Part shown: in pieces, positions 55,936 to 64,000 of the stretch
How the letters are laid out: every line of letters begins with the position of its first letter
Position numbering within the stretch: the first letter of the stretch is position 1
Assembly (NCBI RefSeq): GCF_902859625.1
Contig: NZ_CADIJX010000002.1
Span: 496,001 to 560,000 of the forward strand
Length of the DNA: 64,000 bases
DNA from: Achromobacter pestifer
Lineage (GTDB): Bacteria; Pseudomonadota; Gammaproteobacteria; Burkholderiales; Burkholderiaceae_B
Reading direction: 5' to 3'
Made by a program: the position numbers and the translations under genes
Notes under the pieces: model-generated
The model's input: the letters and a program-made list of their open reading frames with translations, nothing else
Told to the model about the DNA's origin: nothing
Database searches by the model: none

Positions 55936-56496
55936 ATGAGTGACTTTCACCTGACATTGCTCGCCTTCAAGGAATCCCCAGCGCCGCAAGTGATATGTAG
56001 CGCGCGCAAAATATCGGAATGCAATCACTCCTTCGCAAATTTGTTCGGCTACACGCGCAAGGAGCTGGTGGGTAAATCGATTCTGCAACTGTATCCCTCG
56101 TTGTCCGACTTCTATCAGATTGGCCAACGTTGCCTTAGACACCTGGAAAGCAACTGCTACTACGAAGACGAGCGCTTCATGCAGCATCGCAGCCGCGAAG
56201 TATTCTGGGCCCGTGCGCGCGGTATCACGCTTACCCCCGAAGATCCGTTCGAGCTCATGATATGGAGCTTCGAACGAATCGCCGAAAACTGTTTGCGCAC
56301 GGCCAACCTGACCCGCCGGGAACGGGAAATCTCTGCTTATGTTGCCAACGGCCTGAGCTGTAAGGAGATCGCCGTTCGGCTCAATATCTCGTATCGGACG
56401 GTGGAGGTTCATCGTGCCCGGCTCATGCGCAAGCTGGACGCGAAAAACACCGCTGAATTGGTATCGAAGATCATCCTGGTCGACAATATTTCCTGA
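55936..56496 (+). CDS. PAS-LuxR transcriptional regulator
   Basis: This is a 186-residue regulator with an N-terminal PAS-like domain (ISECNHSFANLFGYTRKELVGKSI) and a C-terminal LuxR/NarL-type HTH (LTRREREISAYVANGLSCKEIA followed by ISYRTVEVHRARLMRKL). No autoinducer domain or receiver is present. It diverges from the PPTase, and a dyad lies between. A role in control of the nearby NRPS/PPTase genes or of the TRAP operon is inference. Confidence 0.9.
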   Translation: MSDFHLTLLAFKESPAPQVICSARKISECNHSFANLFGYTRKELVGKSILQLYPSLSDFYQIGQRCLRHLESNCYYEDERFMQHRSREVFWARARGITLTPEDPFELMIWSFERIAENCLRTANLTRREREISAYVANGLSCKEIAVRLNISYRTVEVHRARLMRKLDAKNTAELVSKIILVDNIS

Positions 56497-56518
56497 GCTC
56501 AACTCCGGTTCACCCGCG

Positions 56519-57835
56519 TCATTTTCCGAGCATCATTTCGGGCAGTATCGTGACGATGACCGGAAATGCGAACAGGATCAGCGTGGTGACGATTTCCATG
56601 ATGACGAACCACCAGGCACCGTGAAAGATCTGCGTGAGCGGTGTCTGGCGGTCGATGCCCGCGATGACGAATACATTCAGCCCGACTGGCGGCGTGATCA
56701 GGCCGATCTCGCACATCTTCACGGCGAGGATGCCGAACCAGATGGGGTCGAAGCCCAGGGAAACCACCGTGGGAAACATGATCGGCAGCGTAATGACCAA
56801 CATCGAGAACGCATCCAGGAACATGCCCAGCGGGAAGTAGGCCAGCAACATCAGGCCCACGATCAATAGCGGGGGCACGTCCGACGAGACGATGACTTCG
56901 GCGATCTGCTGCGGCACTTGCACCAGGCTCAGGAACAGGCTGAATATGCCTGCTCCCAGCATGGTGAAGAGAATCATGACCGTCGTAGTGATGGCATTGC
57001 GCAGGCTTTCGTACAGCTTGCTCTTGAGGTCGCTGCGGGTCTGGCGCGCAAACAGCAGCATGATGAACGCGGCGAACGCGCCCACGGCAGCGGCTTCGGT
57101 GGCGGTGACCAAACCCAGGTAGATGCCGCCCAGCACGATGGCGAACAACACCAGCACTTGCCAGCCGTTCTTGATCGAGAAGAGGCGCTCACGCCATGGG
57201 CTCTTCGGCAGGACAGCGGCCGACATGCGCGGCGATGTGCAGATCACGCGGATGCCGATGATGAAGATCAGCGCCGACAGCAGGCCAGGCAGCACGCCGG
57301 CCACCAGCATCTTTCCGGCGGACACCTCGGTCAGCGCGGCATAGAAGATCAGCAGCACGCTGGGAGGAATCAGCACCCCCAGCACGCCGCCTGCCGCCAC
57401 CGCCCCGGCCGACAGGCGTGGGTCGTAGCCGGCACGCTTCATCTCGGGGATGGCCACCGCGCCCACGGTTGCGGCGGTGGCCACGCTGGATCCCGATGTG
57501 GCGGCGAAGCCTGCGCAGGTCAGCACACTGGCGATGGCCAGCCCGCCAGGCATGTGTCCCACCCATTTGCGTGCCACGTCGAAGAGCCGCTTGCCCACCC
57601 CGGCGTGGTGGGCGAAGGCCCCCATCAGGATAAAGAGCGGAATAACGGTCAACAGGTAGGACGCCGACTGGGCGTAGGAATAGGACTTGAGCCGGTTCAA
57701 GACAAAGGTGGTGTCTTCAACCATGATCAACCCGACGATGCCCGACAGCGCCAGCGCGGCGAACACGGGCGCACCAAGCAAAAGCAGCACGAAGATCAGG
57801 CCGATGGCAATCAGCGTAACGGTAACGGCGTCCAT
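56519..57835 (-). CDS. dctM: TRAP transporter large permease DctM
   Basis: This is a 438-residue TRAP transporter large membrane subunit with about 12 hydrophobic segments. It has the GAPVFAALALSGI start and the family stretches YSYAQSASYLLTVIPLFILMGAF and LLMLLAYFPLGMFLDAFSMLVITLPIMFP. It couples sodium or proton flow to uptake of an organic acid. It is the last gene of the minus-strand operon, downstream of dctQ by 21 bp. Confidence 0.93.
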   Translation of the reverse strand: MDAVTVTLIAIGLIFVLLLLGAPVFAALALSGIVGLIMVEDTTFVLNRLKSYSYAQSASYLLTVIPLFILMGAFAHHAGVGKRLFDVARKWVGHMPGGLAIASVLTCAGFAATSGSSVATAATVGAVAIPEMKRAGYDPRLSAGAVAAGGVLGVLIPPSVLLIFYAALTEVSAGKMLVAGVLPGLLSALIFIIGIRVICTSPRMSAAVLPKSPWRERLFSIKNGWQVLVLFAIVLGGIYLGLVTATEAAAVGAFAAFIMLLFARQTRSDLKSKLYESLRNAITTTVMILFTMLGAGIFSLFLSLVQVPQQIAEVIVSSDVPPLLIVGLMLLAYFPLGMFLDAFSMLVITLPIMFPTVVSLGFDPIWFGILAVKMCEIGLITPPVGLNVFVIAGIDRQTPLTQIFHGAWWFVIMEIVTTLILFAFPVIVTILPEMMLGK

Positions 57836-57856
57836 GGAAGGGGTTCCCGGAGGAGA

Positions 57857-58387
57857 TCAGTGAGAGGCCAGCACGGGCGAGGCGGGAGCAACCGCTTCGG
57901 TGCGACATAGCGCACAGCCGGCCTGGGCAAGCATTTGCAAGGCGCCGAACCACAAGCCGGCCGCCACGATCACCTTGGTCCACCAGATGGGAACCTCGAC
58001 ATAGCCCCAGCGGAACTCGCGGATCTGGACGGATTCCAGGGCTTCGCCCGTGGCGGGATAGGCCAGCGTGACCAGCACGGCGGCGGCCGCCAGCCAGGCC
58101 AGCGCGTCCATCCATTGCGCGACGCGCGGCGGCACGCGCTTGTGCAATAAGGTGACGCGGATGTGGGCGTCGTCCATCTGGGTCCAGCCCAGGCCGAGAA
58201 AGACGATGACCACCAGGCTTAACTCCGACATTTCAAACACGCCCGGTATGGAGTGCTGATAGAAGAACCGGACGCAGGCATCCAGTGTGATGGCGAACAT
58301 CAGGAACAGCAGGAACAGGGTGGCGATGGCGCCGAAGACATTGGAGATGGCGCGCAACGCCGCGCCCAGGCGGGAAGTGTGGTCCAT
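57857..58387 (-). CDS. dctQ: TRAP transporter small permease DctQ
   Basis: This is a 176-residue small membrane subunit with four hydrophobic segments (FGAIATLFLLFLMFAITLDACVRFF among them), the family FFYQHSIPGVFEMSELSLVVIVFLGLGW and a WMDALAWLAAAAVL helix. It binds the large subunit in TRAP transport. It lies between dctP and dctM. Confidence 0.88.
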   Translation of the reverse strand: MDHTSRLGAALRAISNVFGAIATLFLLFLMFAITLDACVRFFYQHSIPGVFEMSELSLVVIVFLGLGWTQMDDAHIRVTLLHKRVPPRVAQWMDALAWLAAAAVLVTLAYPATGEALESVQIREFRWGYVEVPIWWTKVIVAAGLWFGALQMLAQAGCALCRTEAVAPASPVLASH

Positions 58388-58439
58388 GAGTGTCTGCCTA
58401 TGACGGCCCGGCGCCGAGGCCGGGCCGTGGGACGGAGGG

Positions 58440-59534
58440 TCAGGCTTCGGCGGCCAATTCGTCGAAACGCTTCAGCGTGCCTTGCGTGTCGTACTTGCTT
58501 ATTCCCGCATTGATCAACGCCTGCATCGCCGGACCATCCACCCCTGCGGGCTTGGCGACCCTTTCCTCCCAGCCGTTGGTCTGCGCCGGCTGCACGAGCG
58601 CCCGGGCCCGGTCCTTTTCCGATTGAGGCAGCGACGAGAACTTCGCGCCCTCGGCCTTGGCGGTCTTCACGTACTGGCGCGCGGCGGCATCATAGATCTG
58701 CGCATACTTGCCGCCATAGATCTCGCTGACGATTTCGTCGCTGACCTGCTTGACCGGATCGGGATAGTTATTCCAGGTGCGGGCATTCAGGATGGTCGCG
58801 GCCGGCCCGTGCGGGCCGTCGCCGATATCGGTGAAGTACGGGGCGATCTCGTGCAGCTTGTAAGCCACGGCGGTGATGAAGTCGAAGCCGTAGACGCCAT
58901 CCAGCACCCCGCGCTCCAGCGCGGTGTAGACCTCGGGCGCGGCCATGGGAACGGCGGTGCCGCCCAAGCGTTCGATGACTTCGTTGGCAGCGCCATAACC
59001 ACGGATGCGCTTGCCGCGCAGGTCTTCGATGGATCGGATGGGCTGACGGGTGACCAACGGTGCGTAGTACCAGTTGGTCCAATAGAGAACCTTGCTGTTG
59101 TAGCGGCGTTCCCATTCGTCGCGCAGTGGCTGGTATTCGGCATAGACGTCACGGCACAGCCATTGCAGCGCGTCCGAACGCTGCATGCGGTAGTACCATT
59201 CCAGCCCTCGGGTGACGGGCAGCTGCGACTGGTAGTAGCCCGGAGAGATGAGCGACATTTCCGACGTGCCGTCGCGCACGGCGGACAGGTGTTCGCCGAC
59301 CTTGTTCAGCGATTGCGCCCAGTATCGGCGGACTTTGACGGCGCCGTTGGTCCGGGTCTCCAGTTGCTTGAGATACCAGTCATCCAGCCGGGACGGTCCC
59401 GCGGTCTCGCTGATGTAGCTGTCGAACTTGATCGTGATCGGCTTGGCGGCTGCCGCGGCCCGGCCCGTCCAGATGGCCGGCGCCGAAGCGCTGGCCAGAA
59501 TGGCCGCCGTCTTGATGAAATCGCGTCTTCTCAT
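58440..59534 (-). CDS. dctP: TRAP transporter substrate-binding protein DctP family
   Basis: This is a 364-residue periplasmic receptor. The N-terminus is a Tat-like signal (MRRRDFIKTAAILASASA, then WTGRAAAA). The DctP fold is recognised by DGTSEMSLISPGYYQSQLP and ALERGVLDGVYGFDF, with a conserved Arg region RGYGAANEVIERLGGTAV. Its ligand is probably a carboxylic acid activated by the upstream ligase. Confidence 0.9.
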   Translation of the reverse strand: MRRRDFIKTAAILASASAPAIWTGRAAAAAKPITIKFDSYISETAGPSRLDDWYLKQLETRTNGAVKVRRYWAQSLNKVGEHLSAVRDGTSEMSLISPGYYQSQLPVTRGLEWYYRMQRSDALQWLCRDVYAEYQPLRDEWERRYNSKVLYWTNWYYAPLVTRQPIRSIEDLRGKRIRGYGAANEVIERLGGTAVPMAAPEVYTALERGVLDGVYGFDFITAVAYKLHEIAPYFTDIGDGPHGPAATILNARTWNNYPDPVKQVSDEIVSEIYGGKYAQIYDAAARQYVKTAKAEGAKFSSLPQSEKDRARALVQPAQTNGWEERVAKPAGVDGPAMQALINAGISKYDTQGTLKRFDELAAEA

Positions 59535-59599
59535 GCTCTCCTCCTTGGGGGATTCCGGCGTGTGATTCCGCCGGTGAATGGGCCGGGCATCGAAGCGCC

Positions 59600-61135
59600 C
59601 TAGCCGGTGGATTCAGCGAGCCGCAGCGCTTCTCGCAATGCGGTCTTCAGAATCTTTCCGTAGCTGTTCTTGGGCAGCTCTTCGTGAAAGACGTAGCGTT
59701 TGGGCTTCTTGAACGAGGCGATTTCGCTGCGGCACCACGCATCGAGTTCTTCGGGCACAAGCGTCGCGCCAGGGCGGGACACCACGAACGCGACGACTTC
59801 TTCGCCCCATTGCGCGCTGGGTGCTCCCACTACCGCGACTTCGCGCACGCCGGGGTGGCGTGCCAGCGTTTCCTCGACTTCCCGGGGGTAGATGTTGGAG
59901 CCGCCGGAGATGATCACGTCTTTGCTGCGGTCAGTCAGCGTCAAGAAGCCCGCCTGGTCCAGCCGCCCGATATCGCCCGTGCGCAACCAGCCGTCCACCA
60001 GTGTTTCGGCAGTGGCGGGCGCGTTGCGCCAATACCCTTGCATGACGGCGTTGCCACGCACCAGCACCTCGCCTTCGGTACAGAAGGGCACGGATTGCAG
60101 AGCGGCGTCGACCACACGCAGTTCCATGCAGCTTTGGGCGGTGCCCACCGATGCCAGGCGTGCCGCGCGTTCAGGATGCGCGGCGTCGGCGATCACTTCG
60201 CGTGATAGCGCGGTGATGGTCATGGGGCTTTCGCCCTGGCCGTAGATCTGCACGAAGCGTTGTCCCAACACGGTCAGCGCTTCTTCCAGGTCGGCGAGAT
60301 ACATCGGGGCGCCGCCGTAGATGATGGTCTTGATGCCACGGCCGTCGCCGCCGCTGGCGCGCGCCTGTTCGACCAGGCGCTTGATCATGGTGGGCGCCGC
60401 GAACAGCGACAGGGGGCCGGTCTGCTCGGCCAGCGCCAGAATCTCGGCGGGCTCGAAACCGCGGGACTCGGGCACGATGTGCCGCGCCGCTTTGCGCACG
60501 TACAGCACGTGGTAGAGCCCCGCGCCGTGCGACATGGGGGCGGCATACAGCATGCCGTCTCCCGGCTCCACGGTTTCCACGTCCACCGAATAGCACAACC
60601 CCATGGCCACGAGGTTCCGGTGGCTGAGCATCACGCCCTTGGGCCGGCCCGTCGTGCCCGAGGTATAGAACAGCCAGGCCAGTGCGTCCGCGGCAAGCGG
60701 CGCGGGCGGCGCCCAGGGGCCGGGTGTCTGGCAGGCAGCCGCGTAGTCGGGGCCGTCGATTTCCAGGTGATGACAGCCGGCGGGCAGATATTCCGCCGGC
60801 AGGTCATGCAAGCGGTCGGTGAAGAGGACGCTGGCCCCGGCGTTCTCGGCGATCCAACCGACTTCCTTGGCGTGCAGCTTGGGATTGATGGGCACCACCA
60901 CCGCGCCCAACCACCATGCCGCGTACAGTAATTCCAGATACTCGGCGCGGTTGCGGGCGAACAGGGCCACGCGGTCACCCGCCGCCACGCGGTGTTCGCG
61001 ATGCAGCCAGTCAGCCAGCGCCGCGGCACGGCGGGCGAAGTCGCGGTAGCTCGCATGCAACCGCAGGCCCGTGAATAGGGCCGGCCGGGACCCGTGCTCC
61101 AGGGCGGCGGCCTGCAACCAGTTGGCGATATTCAT
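59600..61135 (-). CDS. Acyl-CoA synthetase (AMP-forming)
   Basis: This is a 511-residue AMP-forming ligase. The P-loop-like motif FYTSGTTGRPKGVMLSHRNL, the adenine motif QIYGQGESPMTI, GWLRTGDIGRLDQAGFLTLTDRSKD and the catalytic Lys near the end (PKNSYGKILK) are all present. It activates an organic acid with ATP and CoA. Its ATG is 6 bp after the SCP2-type thiolase stop on the minus strand, and the TRAP receptor follows. The operon imports and activates an acid for thiolytic degradation. Confidence 0.92.
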   Translation of the reverse strand: MNIANWLQAAALEHGSRPALFTGLRLHASYRDFARRAAALADWLHREHRVAAGDRVALFARNRAEYLELLYAAWWLGAVVVPINPKLHAKEVGWIAENAGASVLFTDRLHDLPAEYLPAGCHHLEIDGPDYAAACQTPGPWAPPAPLAADALAWLFYTSGTTGRPKGVMLSHRNLVAMGLCYSVDVETVEPGDGMLYAAPMSHGAGLYHVLYVRKAARHIVPESRGFEPAEILALAEQTGPLSLFAAPTMIKRLVEQARASGGDGRGIKTIIYGGAPMYLADLEEALTVLGQRFVQIYGQGESPMTITALSREVIADAAHPERAARLASVGTAQSCMELRVVDAALQSVPFCTEGEVLVRGNAVMQGYWRNAPATAETLVDGWLRTGDIGRLDQAGFLTLTDRSKDVIISGGSNIYPREVEETLARHPGVREVAVVGAPSAQWGEEVVAFVVSRPGATLVPEELDAWCRSEIASFKKPKRYVFHEELPKNSYGKILKTALREALRLAESTG

Positions 61136-61141
61136 CGCGCG

Positions 61142-62323
61142 CTATGCTCGTACGGCTTCAAGTACCGAGGCGTAGTTCGCCACGGCCATGCCACCCATGT
61201 TGAATACGAGTCCGAGTTCGGCGCCAGGGCATTGCATGTCGCCGGCTCGGCCCGTGAGCTGGCGGTAGGCCAGGGCATGCATGGATACGCCCGTTGCGCC
61301 CACGGGGTGCCCCTTGGCCTTGAGCCCGCCCGACAGATTGACGGGCAGGCCGCCACCGCGCTGCACCGTGCCTTCGTCCAGTACGCGATGACCCTGGCCG
61401 GCCGCGGCCAGTCCCATGGCTTCGTAGATCAGCAGTTCGGCGATGGTGAAGCAGTCGTGCACCTCGGCGAAATCCAGGTCTTGCACGGAGATGCCGGCGT
61501 CTGCATAGGCGCGCTGCATGGCGCGGTGCGGCCCTTCGAAGGCGAGCAGGTCGCGGCCGTCCAGCGGCAGTATGTCGCTGACGTGCGTGGCAGAGCGAAC
61601 GCGGACCTGCCGCGCATACCGGGGGGCATGGTGCTCGGAGGTCATGATGACCGCGGCTGCGCCATCGCTGATCGGGGAACAGTCGGTCATGCGCAAGGGC
61701 GGCGCGATCATGGGGTTGCGCTCCGACACCGTGTTGCAGAACGCCGCATCCAATTCGCGCCGCAATTGCGCCAGCGGGTTGCGAAGGGCGTTGGCGTGAT
61801 TTTTCGCGGCGATGGTGGCCATGACGGGCAGGGGGTCGTGATAGCGCGCGGCGTATTCATCGGCCAGTCGGGCGAACTGCTGCGGAAAGCTCAATGCACT
61901 TTCAAGCGGATCGTTCTTGTACCCGGCGCAGGCCAGGGCCTCGGTGACTTCGGGCGTGGTGCGCGAGGTCATCTTCTCCACGCCGATCACCAGCACCGTG
62001 CGAGCGGCGCCGGACTGGATGGCGCGCAGCCCCGCATGGATGGCTGCGGAGCCGGAAGCACAGGCGTTCTCGCATCGGGTGGCGGGCTTGAAGCGCAAGG
62101 CGGGATGCGCCTGATGAACCAGGGATGAGGCGAAAGCGTCGGGCACCAGTCCCGCGTTGAAATGCCCCAGGTACACCGCGTCGATCTCGGCGGGATCGAC
62201 CCCAGCGTCTTCGATCGCCTCTTTCGCGGCCATCACGATGAGCTGCTCAAGATTCAATGCATCCAACCGGCCAAACGGCGTATGGCCGCTGCCCACGATC
62301 GAAACGCCCGTGTCATCGAACAT
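61142..62323 (-). CDS. Thiolase family protein, SCP2/lipid-transfer type
   Basis: This is a 393-residue thiolase-fold protein of the SCP2-type group. The first Cys is in RCENACASGSAAIHAGL, the His in AKGHPVGATG and EVHDCFTIAE is typical of this branch. The C-terminal CxG of classical thiolases is replaced by FNMGG, as in other SCP2-type proteins. ATG 62323 follows GGGGAGAG. It is the first gene of the operon, just below the tandem ACGTAT dyads. Confidence 0.88.
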   Translation of the reverse strand: MFDDTGVSIVGSGHTPFGRLDALNLEQLIVMAAKEAIEDAGVDPAEIDAVYLGHFNAGLVPDAFASSLVHQAHPALRFKPATRCENACASGSAAIHAGLRAIQSGAARTVLVIGVEKMTSRTTPEVTEALACAGYKNDPLESALSFPQQFARLADEYAARYHDPLPVMATIAAKNHANALRNPLAQLRRELDAAFCNTVSERNPMIAPPLRMTDCSPISDGAAAVIMTSEHHAPRYARQVRVRSATHVSDILPLDGRDLLAFEGPHRAMQRAYADAGISVQDLDFAEVHDCFTIAELLIYEAMGLAAAGQGHRVLDEGTVQRGGGLPVNLSGGLKAKGHPVGATGVSMHALAYRQLTGRAGDMQCPGAELGLVFNMGGMAVANYASVLEAVRA

Positions 62324-62382
62324 GTGTCTCTCCCCTTGCGCTGCGGTGTGCTTATGCGAACTAAGTGTAGGGCGTTGCAAGT

Positions 62383-62398
62383 ACGTATCTCTATACGT
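62383..62398. promoter_or_regulatory. Operator-like dyad 1, ACGTAT-CTCT-ATACGT
   Basis: Perfect 6-base arms with a 4-base spacer, 60 bp upstream of the thiolase start. The same arms and spacing recur 22 bp away. Confidence 0.7.
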
Positions 62399-62404
62399 GC
62401 ATCC

Positions 62405-62420
62405 ACGTATGCGAATACGT
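62405..62420. promoter_or_regulatory. Operator-like dyad 2, ACGTAT-GCGA-ATACGT
   Basis: This has the same arms and spacer length as dyad 1, 22 bp further, two helical turns, with a different spacer sequence. The conserved arms and variable spacer are what a dimeric TetR-like repressor site would show. Confidence 0.7.
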
Positions 62421-62791
62421 AGTTCGGTGCCGTCAGCCTGTCCACGTACGTACTGATTTCAAGGTGGAAATAAGCCAAAAAAATAGATCGAAATTTGGCA
62501 GTTTTCTGTCGGGAAAATAACGTGAAGAAGCCCGTATTCAGGGGCTTTCAGAGAAAATGATCAGCATCATTTTTGGGCTGGATTCGCCATCATGAACAAC
62601 GTATGAATAAGCGAATTTTTGAATCGAATATTGGCCGTGAACGTACGTGTTCGGCGCCGTGAGGTATCTGGAAATTTGGAATCATCTGTATAAGAATTCG
62701 TCGACGCGAGCACGCTGGCGGCAAGCAATGGATTAGAAGAAATAAGTGCTGCCGCCAAGGTCAGAGTAGTCCTTCAAAGGAAGATAAGATC

Positions 62792-64000
62792 ATGACGAGT
62801 TTCGTATCGCTTTTGGTTGGAGACGGGAGTGTTCTGGTTCGTTGCGGCGAAGTGCTGATGGCGAAGGGGCACCGCATACAGGCAGTGATTTCATCGGACT
62901 TGATAGTGCGTTCATGGGCTGCCAAGGCAGGCATTCAGCAGTACAGCCTGAGCGATGCGGTCAAGCTTGAGTCCCAGTTCTCGGCCGACATCCTCTTTAG
63001 CATCGGGAATTACTCGGTGATCCCCGATTCCCTGCTCAAACGCGCCCGGCGCATGAGCATCAACTATCACTATGGTCCGCTGCCGGAATACTCGGGCCTG
63101 CATGTGCCGGCGTGGGCGGTACATGACCGCGCCACTGACTACGCCATTACCTGGCATCGTATTGGCGAGATCATTGACGGCGGCAGCATCTTGAAGCGCA
63201 TGCCGGTGCCGATCGAATCGACGGATACGGCATTGTCGCTGGGCTTGAAATGCGACGAGACCGCCATTCAGAGTTTTGGCACGCTGGTTGATGACCTGGC
63301 TGCCGGTCGTGAACAGGAAACCCCGCAGGACTTGTCCCGCCGCCGCTACTTTTCCCGGCACTCGCAGATTTCGGCCGAAGGCCTGATTGACTGGAACCAG
63401 GACGCGGAACAGATTGCCGCGCTGGTACGCGCCACAGACAACGGCCCCTTCAGCAGCCCGTTGGTCTGGCCCAAGGTGCTGATCGACGACCGTATCCTGG
63501 CGGTGCGCAAGGCCAGTATTGGCGCCCGTGCCGCCGGCGCCACGCCGGGCGACGTGCTTGCTGTCGACGCCAATGGCGCAAGCATTGCCACCGGCAACCG
63601 GGCAATCCGCCTGGAATCCCTATGCACGCTGGAAGGTGCGGATGTTTCGTTGGCCGACCTGGTGAACGCCGGCAGCTTGCAAGCGGGCGCGAGCCTGGCG
63701 TCGGCCGATGAGCCGGCACGCGCGCAAGTCACGGTGGCGGGATCGGCCGCGTCCGAAGCGACGGCATTCTGGCGCGGACAACTGGCTGCCTATCAGCCAT
63801 ATCGCCTGCCGTATTCGCGGCCGGCATCGCCCGAAATCAATACGGCGCCCATTGTGGGCAAGCTGCCCGCCGCGCCCAAGGGACGCGACCAGGAGCAGGC
63901 GTTCGTCGAGCAGGCCGTAGGCGGCTTGTGCACATTTCTGGCCCGCGCGTCGGGCGTGACCGACGTACATGTGGCGATCGCGGCAGCGTGCGCGGACGTG
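62792..64000 (+). CDS. Formyltransferase-initiated NRPS-like protein, N-terminal part (partial)
   Basis: A reading frame of 403 codons from ATG 62792 stays open to the right edge. Residues ~1-300 are a methionyl-tRNA-formyltransferase-like domain: the catalytic Asn91 and His93 lie in SINYHYGPLPEYSG and Asp129 in GEIIDGGSIL, and an FMT-type C-terminal part follows (DNGPFSSPLVWPKV, GDVLAVDAN). After an Ala-rich linker, ATAFWRGQLAAYQPYRLPYSRP (about 328-349) resembles the piece of a condensation-like domain that precedes an adenylation domain. This is the architecture of formyl-initiating peptide synthetases such as LgrA. AAAGGAAG precedes the start. Confidence 0.85.
   Translation, partial: MTSFVSLLVGDGSVLVRCGEVLMAKGHRIQAVISSDLIVRSWAAKAGIQQYSLSDAVKLESQFSADILFSIGNYSVIPDSLLKRARRMSINYHYGPLPEYSGLHVPAWAVHDRATDYAITWHRIGEIIDGGSILKRMPVPIESTDTALSLGLKCDETAIQSFGTLVDDLAAGREQETPQDLSRRRYFSRHSQISAEGLIDWNQDAEQIAALVRATDNGPFSSPLVWPKVLIDDRILAVRKASIGARAAGATPGDVLAVDANGASIATGNRAIRLESLCTLEGADVSLADLVNAGSLQAGASLASADEPARAQVTVAGSAASEATAFWRGQLAAYQPYRLPYSRPASPEINTAPIVGKLPAAPKGRDQEQAFVEQAVGGLCTFLARASGVTDVHVAIAAACADV

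Larger units (their letters stand above)
62324..62791. other. AT-rich intergenic region with tandem dyads, thiolase operon / NRPS gene
   Basis: This 468-bp divergent interval has no convincing gene. Its left part (62381-62455) carries six ACGTA-type cores, two of them in perfect dyads described separately; another (ACGTACGT) is at 62641-62648. From about 62460 to 62640 it is much more AT-rich than the flanks. It must hold the promoters of the thiolase operon (left) and of the formyltransferase-NRPS gene (right). Confidence 0.7.

Noticed and set aside
62567-62758. 63-codon minus-strand frame in the AT-rich interval
   Set aside because: No ribosome site and no recognisable protein features; overlaps the presumed NRPS promoter.

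Overview
The window is a GC-rich stretch of chromosome from a betaproteobacterium of the family Alcaligenaceae, most probably Achromobacter. The reasons are an AxyABM-type RND efflux operon, the housekeeping order pdxJ-acpS-nagZ-uvrC-pgsA, Bug/TctC-type solute receptors next to LysR regulators, and a compact ccoNOQP-ccoG locus under FNR-type sites. The genus call is inferred from gene content; no 16S gene is present. I see no rRNA, tRNA, CRISPR array, insertion sequence or phage gene.

Region by region. 1-2343: end of a molybdate uptake operon (modA tail, modB, a short modC) and convergent modE. 2503-4872: a DUF4136 lipoprotein, a patatin-like lipase and a lone winged-helix protein. 5079-15980: the axyABM efflux operon running with 4-nt overlaps into pdxJ, then acpS, nagZ, uvrC and pgsA. 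16207-24431: an MFS exporter, an MHS-family transporter with an M20 amidohydrolase, a tartrate/malate-type dehydrogenase with a divergent LysR, a diheme cytochrome c peroxidase and queF. 24754-33028: isocitrate lyase, a possibly frameshifted small gene, a zinc alcohol dehydrogenase, LysR regulators and a Bug/CitE-like/CaiB-like acid-CoA operon. 33047-37707: biotin synthesis, with bioF, bioH and a fused bioC-bioD on the minus strand and bioA divergent.

37761-44656 is the cbb3 oxidase region. A perfect FNR-type box precedes a membrane-only relative of the copper ATPase CcoI, followed by ccoS. A second box precedes ccoNOQP, ccoG, a very short ccoH and a 78-residue membrane protein. 44731-53378: a PhnA-like zinc ribbon protein, a LysR/Bug operon with PdxA-like, rhamnonate-dehydratase-like and DHDPS-like enzymes (probably sugar-acid catabolism), a YadGH-type ABC exporter, a GST and a DUF4168 protein. 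53645-62323: a thiolase, an Sfp/EntD-type phosphopantetheinyl transferase, a PAS-LuxR regulator, and a minus-strand operon of SCP2-type thiolase, acyl-CoA ligase and TRAP transporter. 62792 to the edge: the start of a large protein with an N-terminal formyltransferase domain leading into what looks like a nonribosomal peptide synthetase.

The most unusual items are the hollowed CcoI-like protein that keeps the membrane core and CPC motif but lacks every catalytic cytosolic domain, the formyl-initiating NRPS start, and two identically built dyads (ACGTAT-N4-ATACGT) in tandem between the thiolase operon and the NRPS gene.
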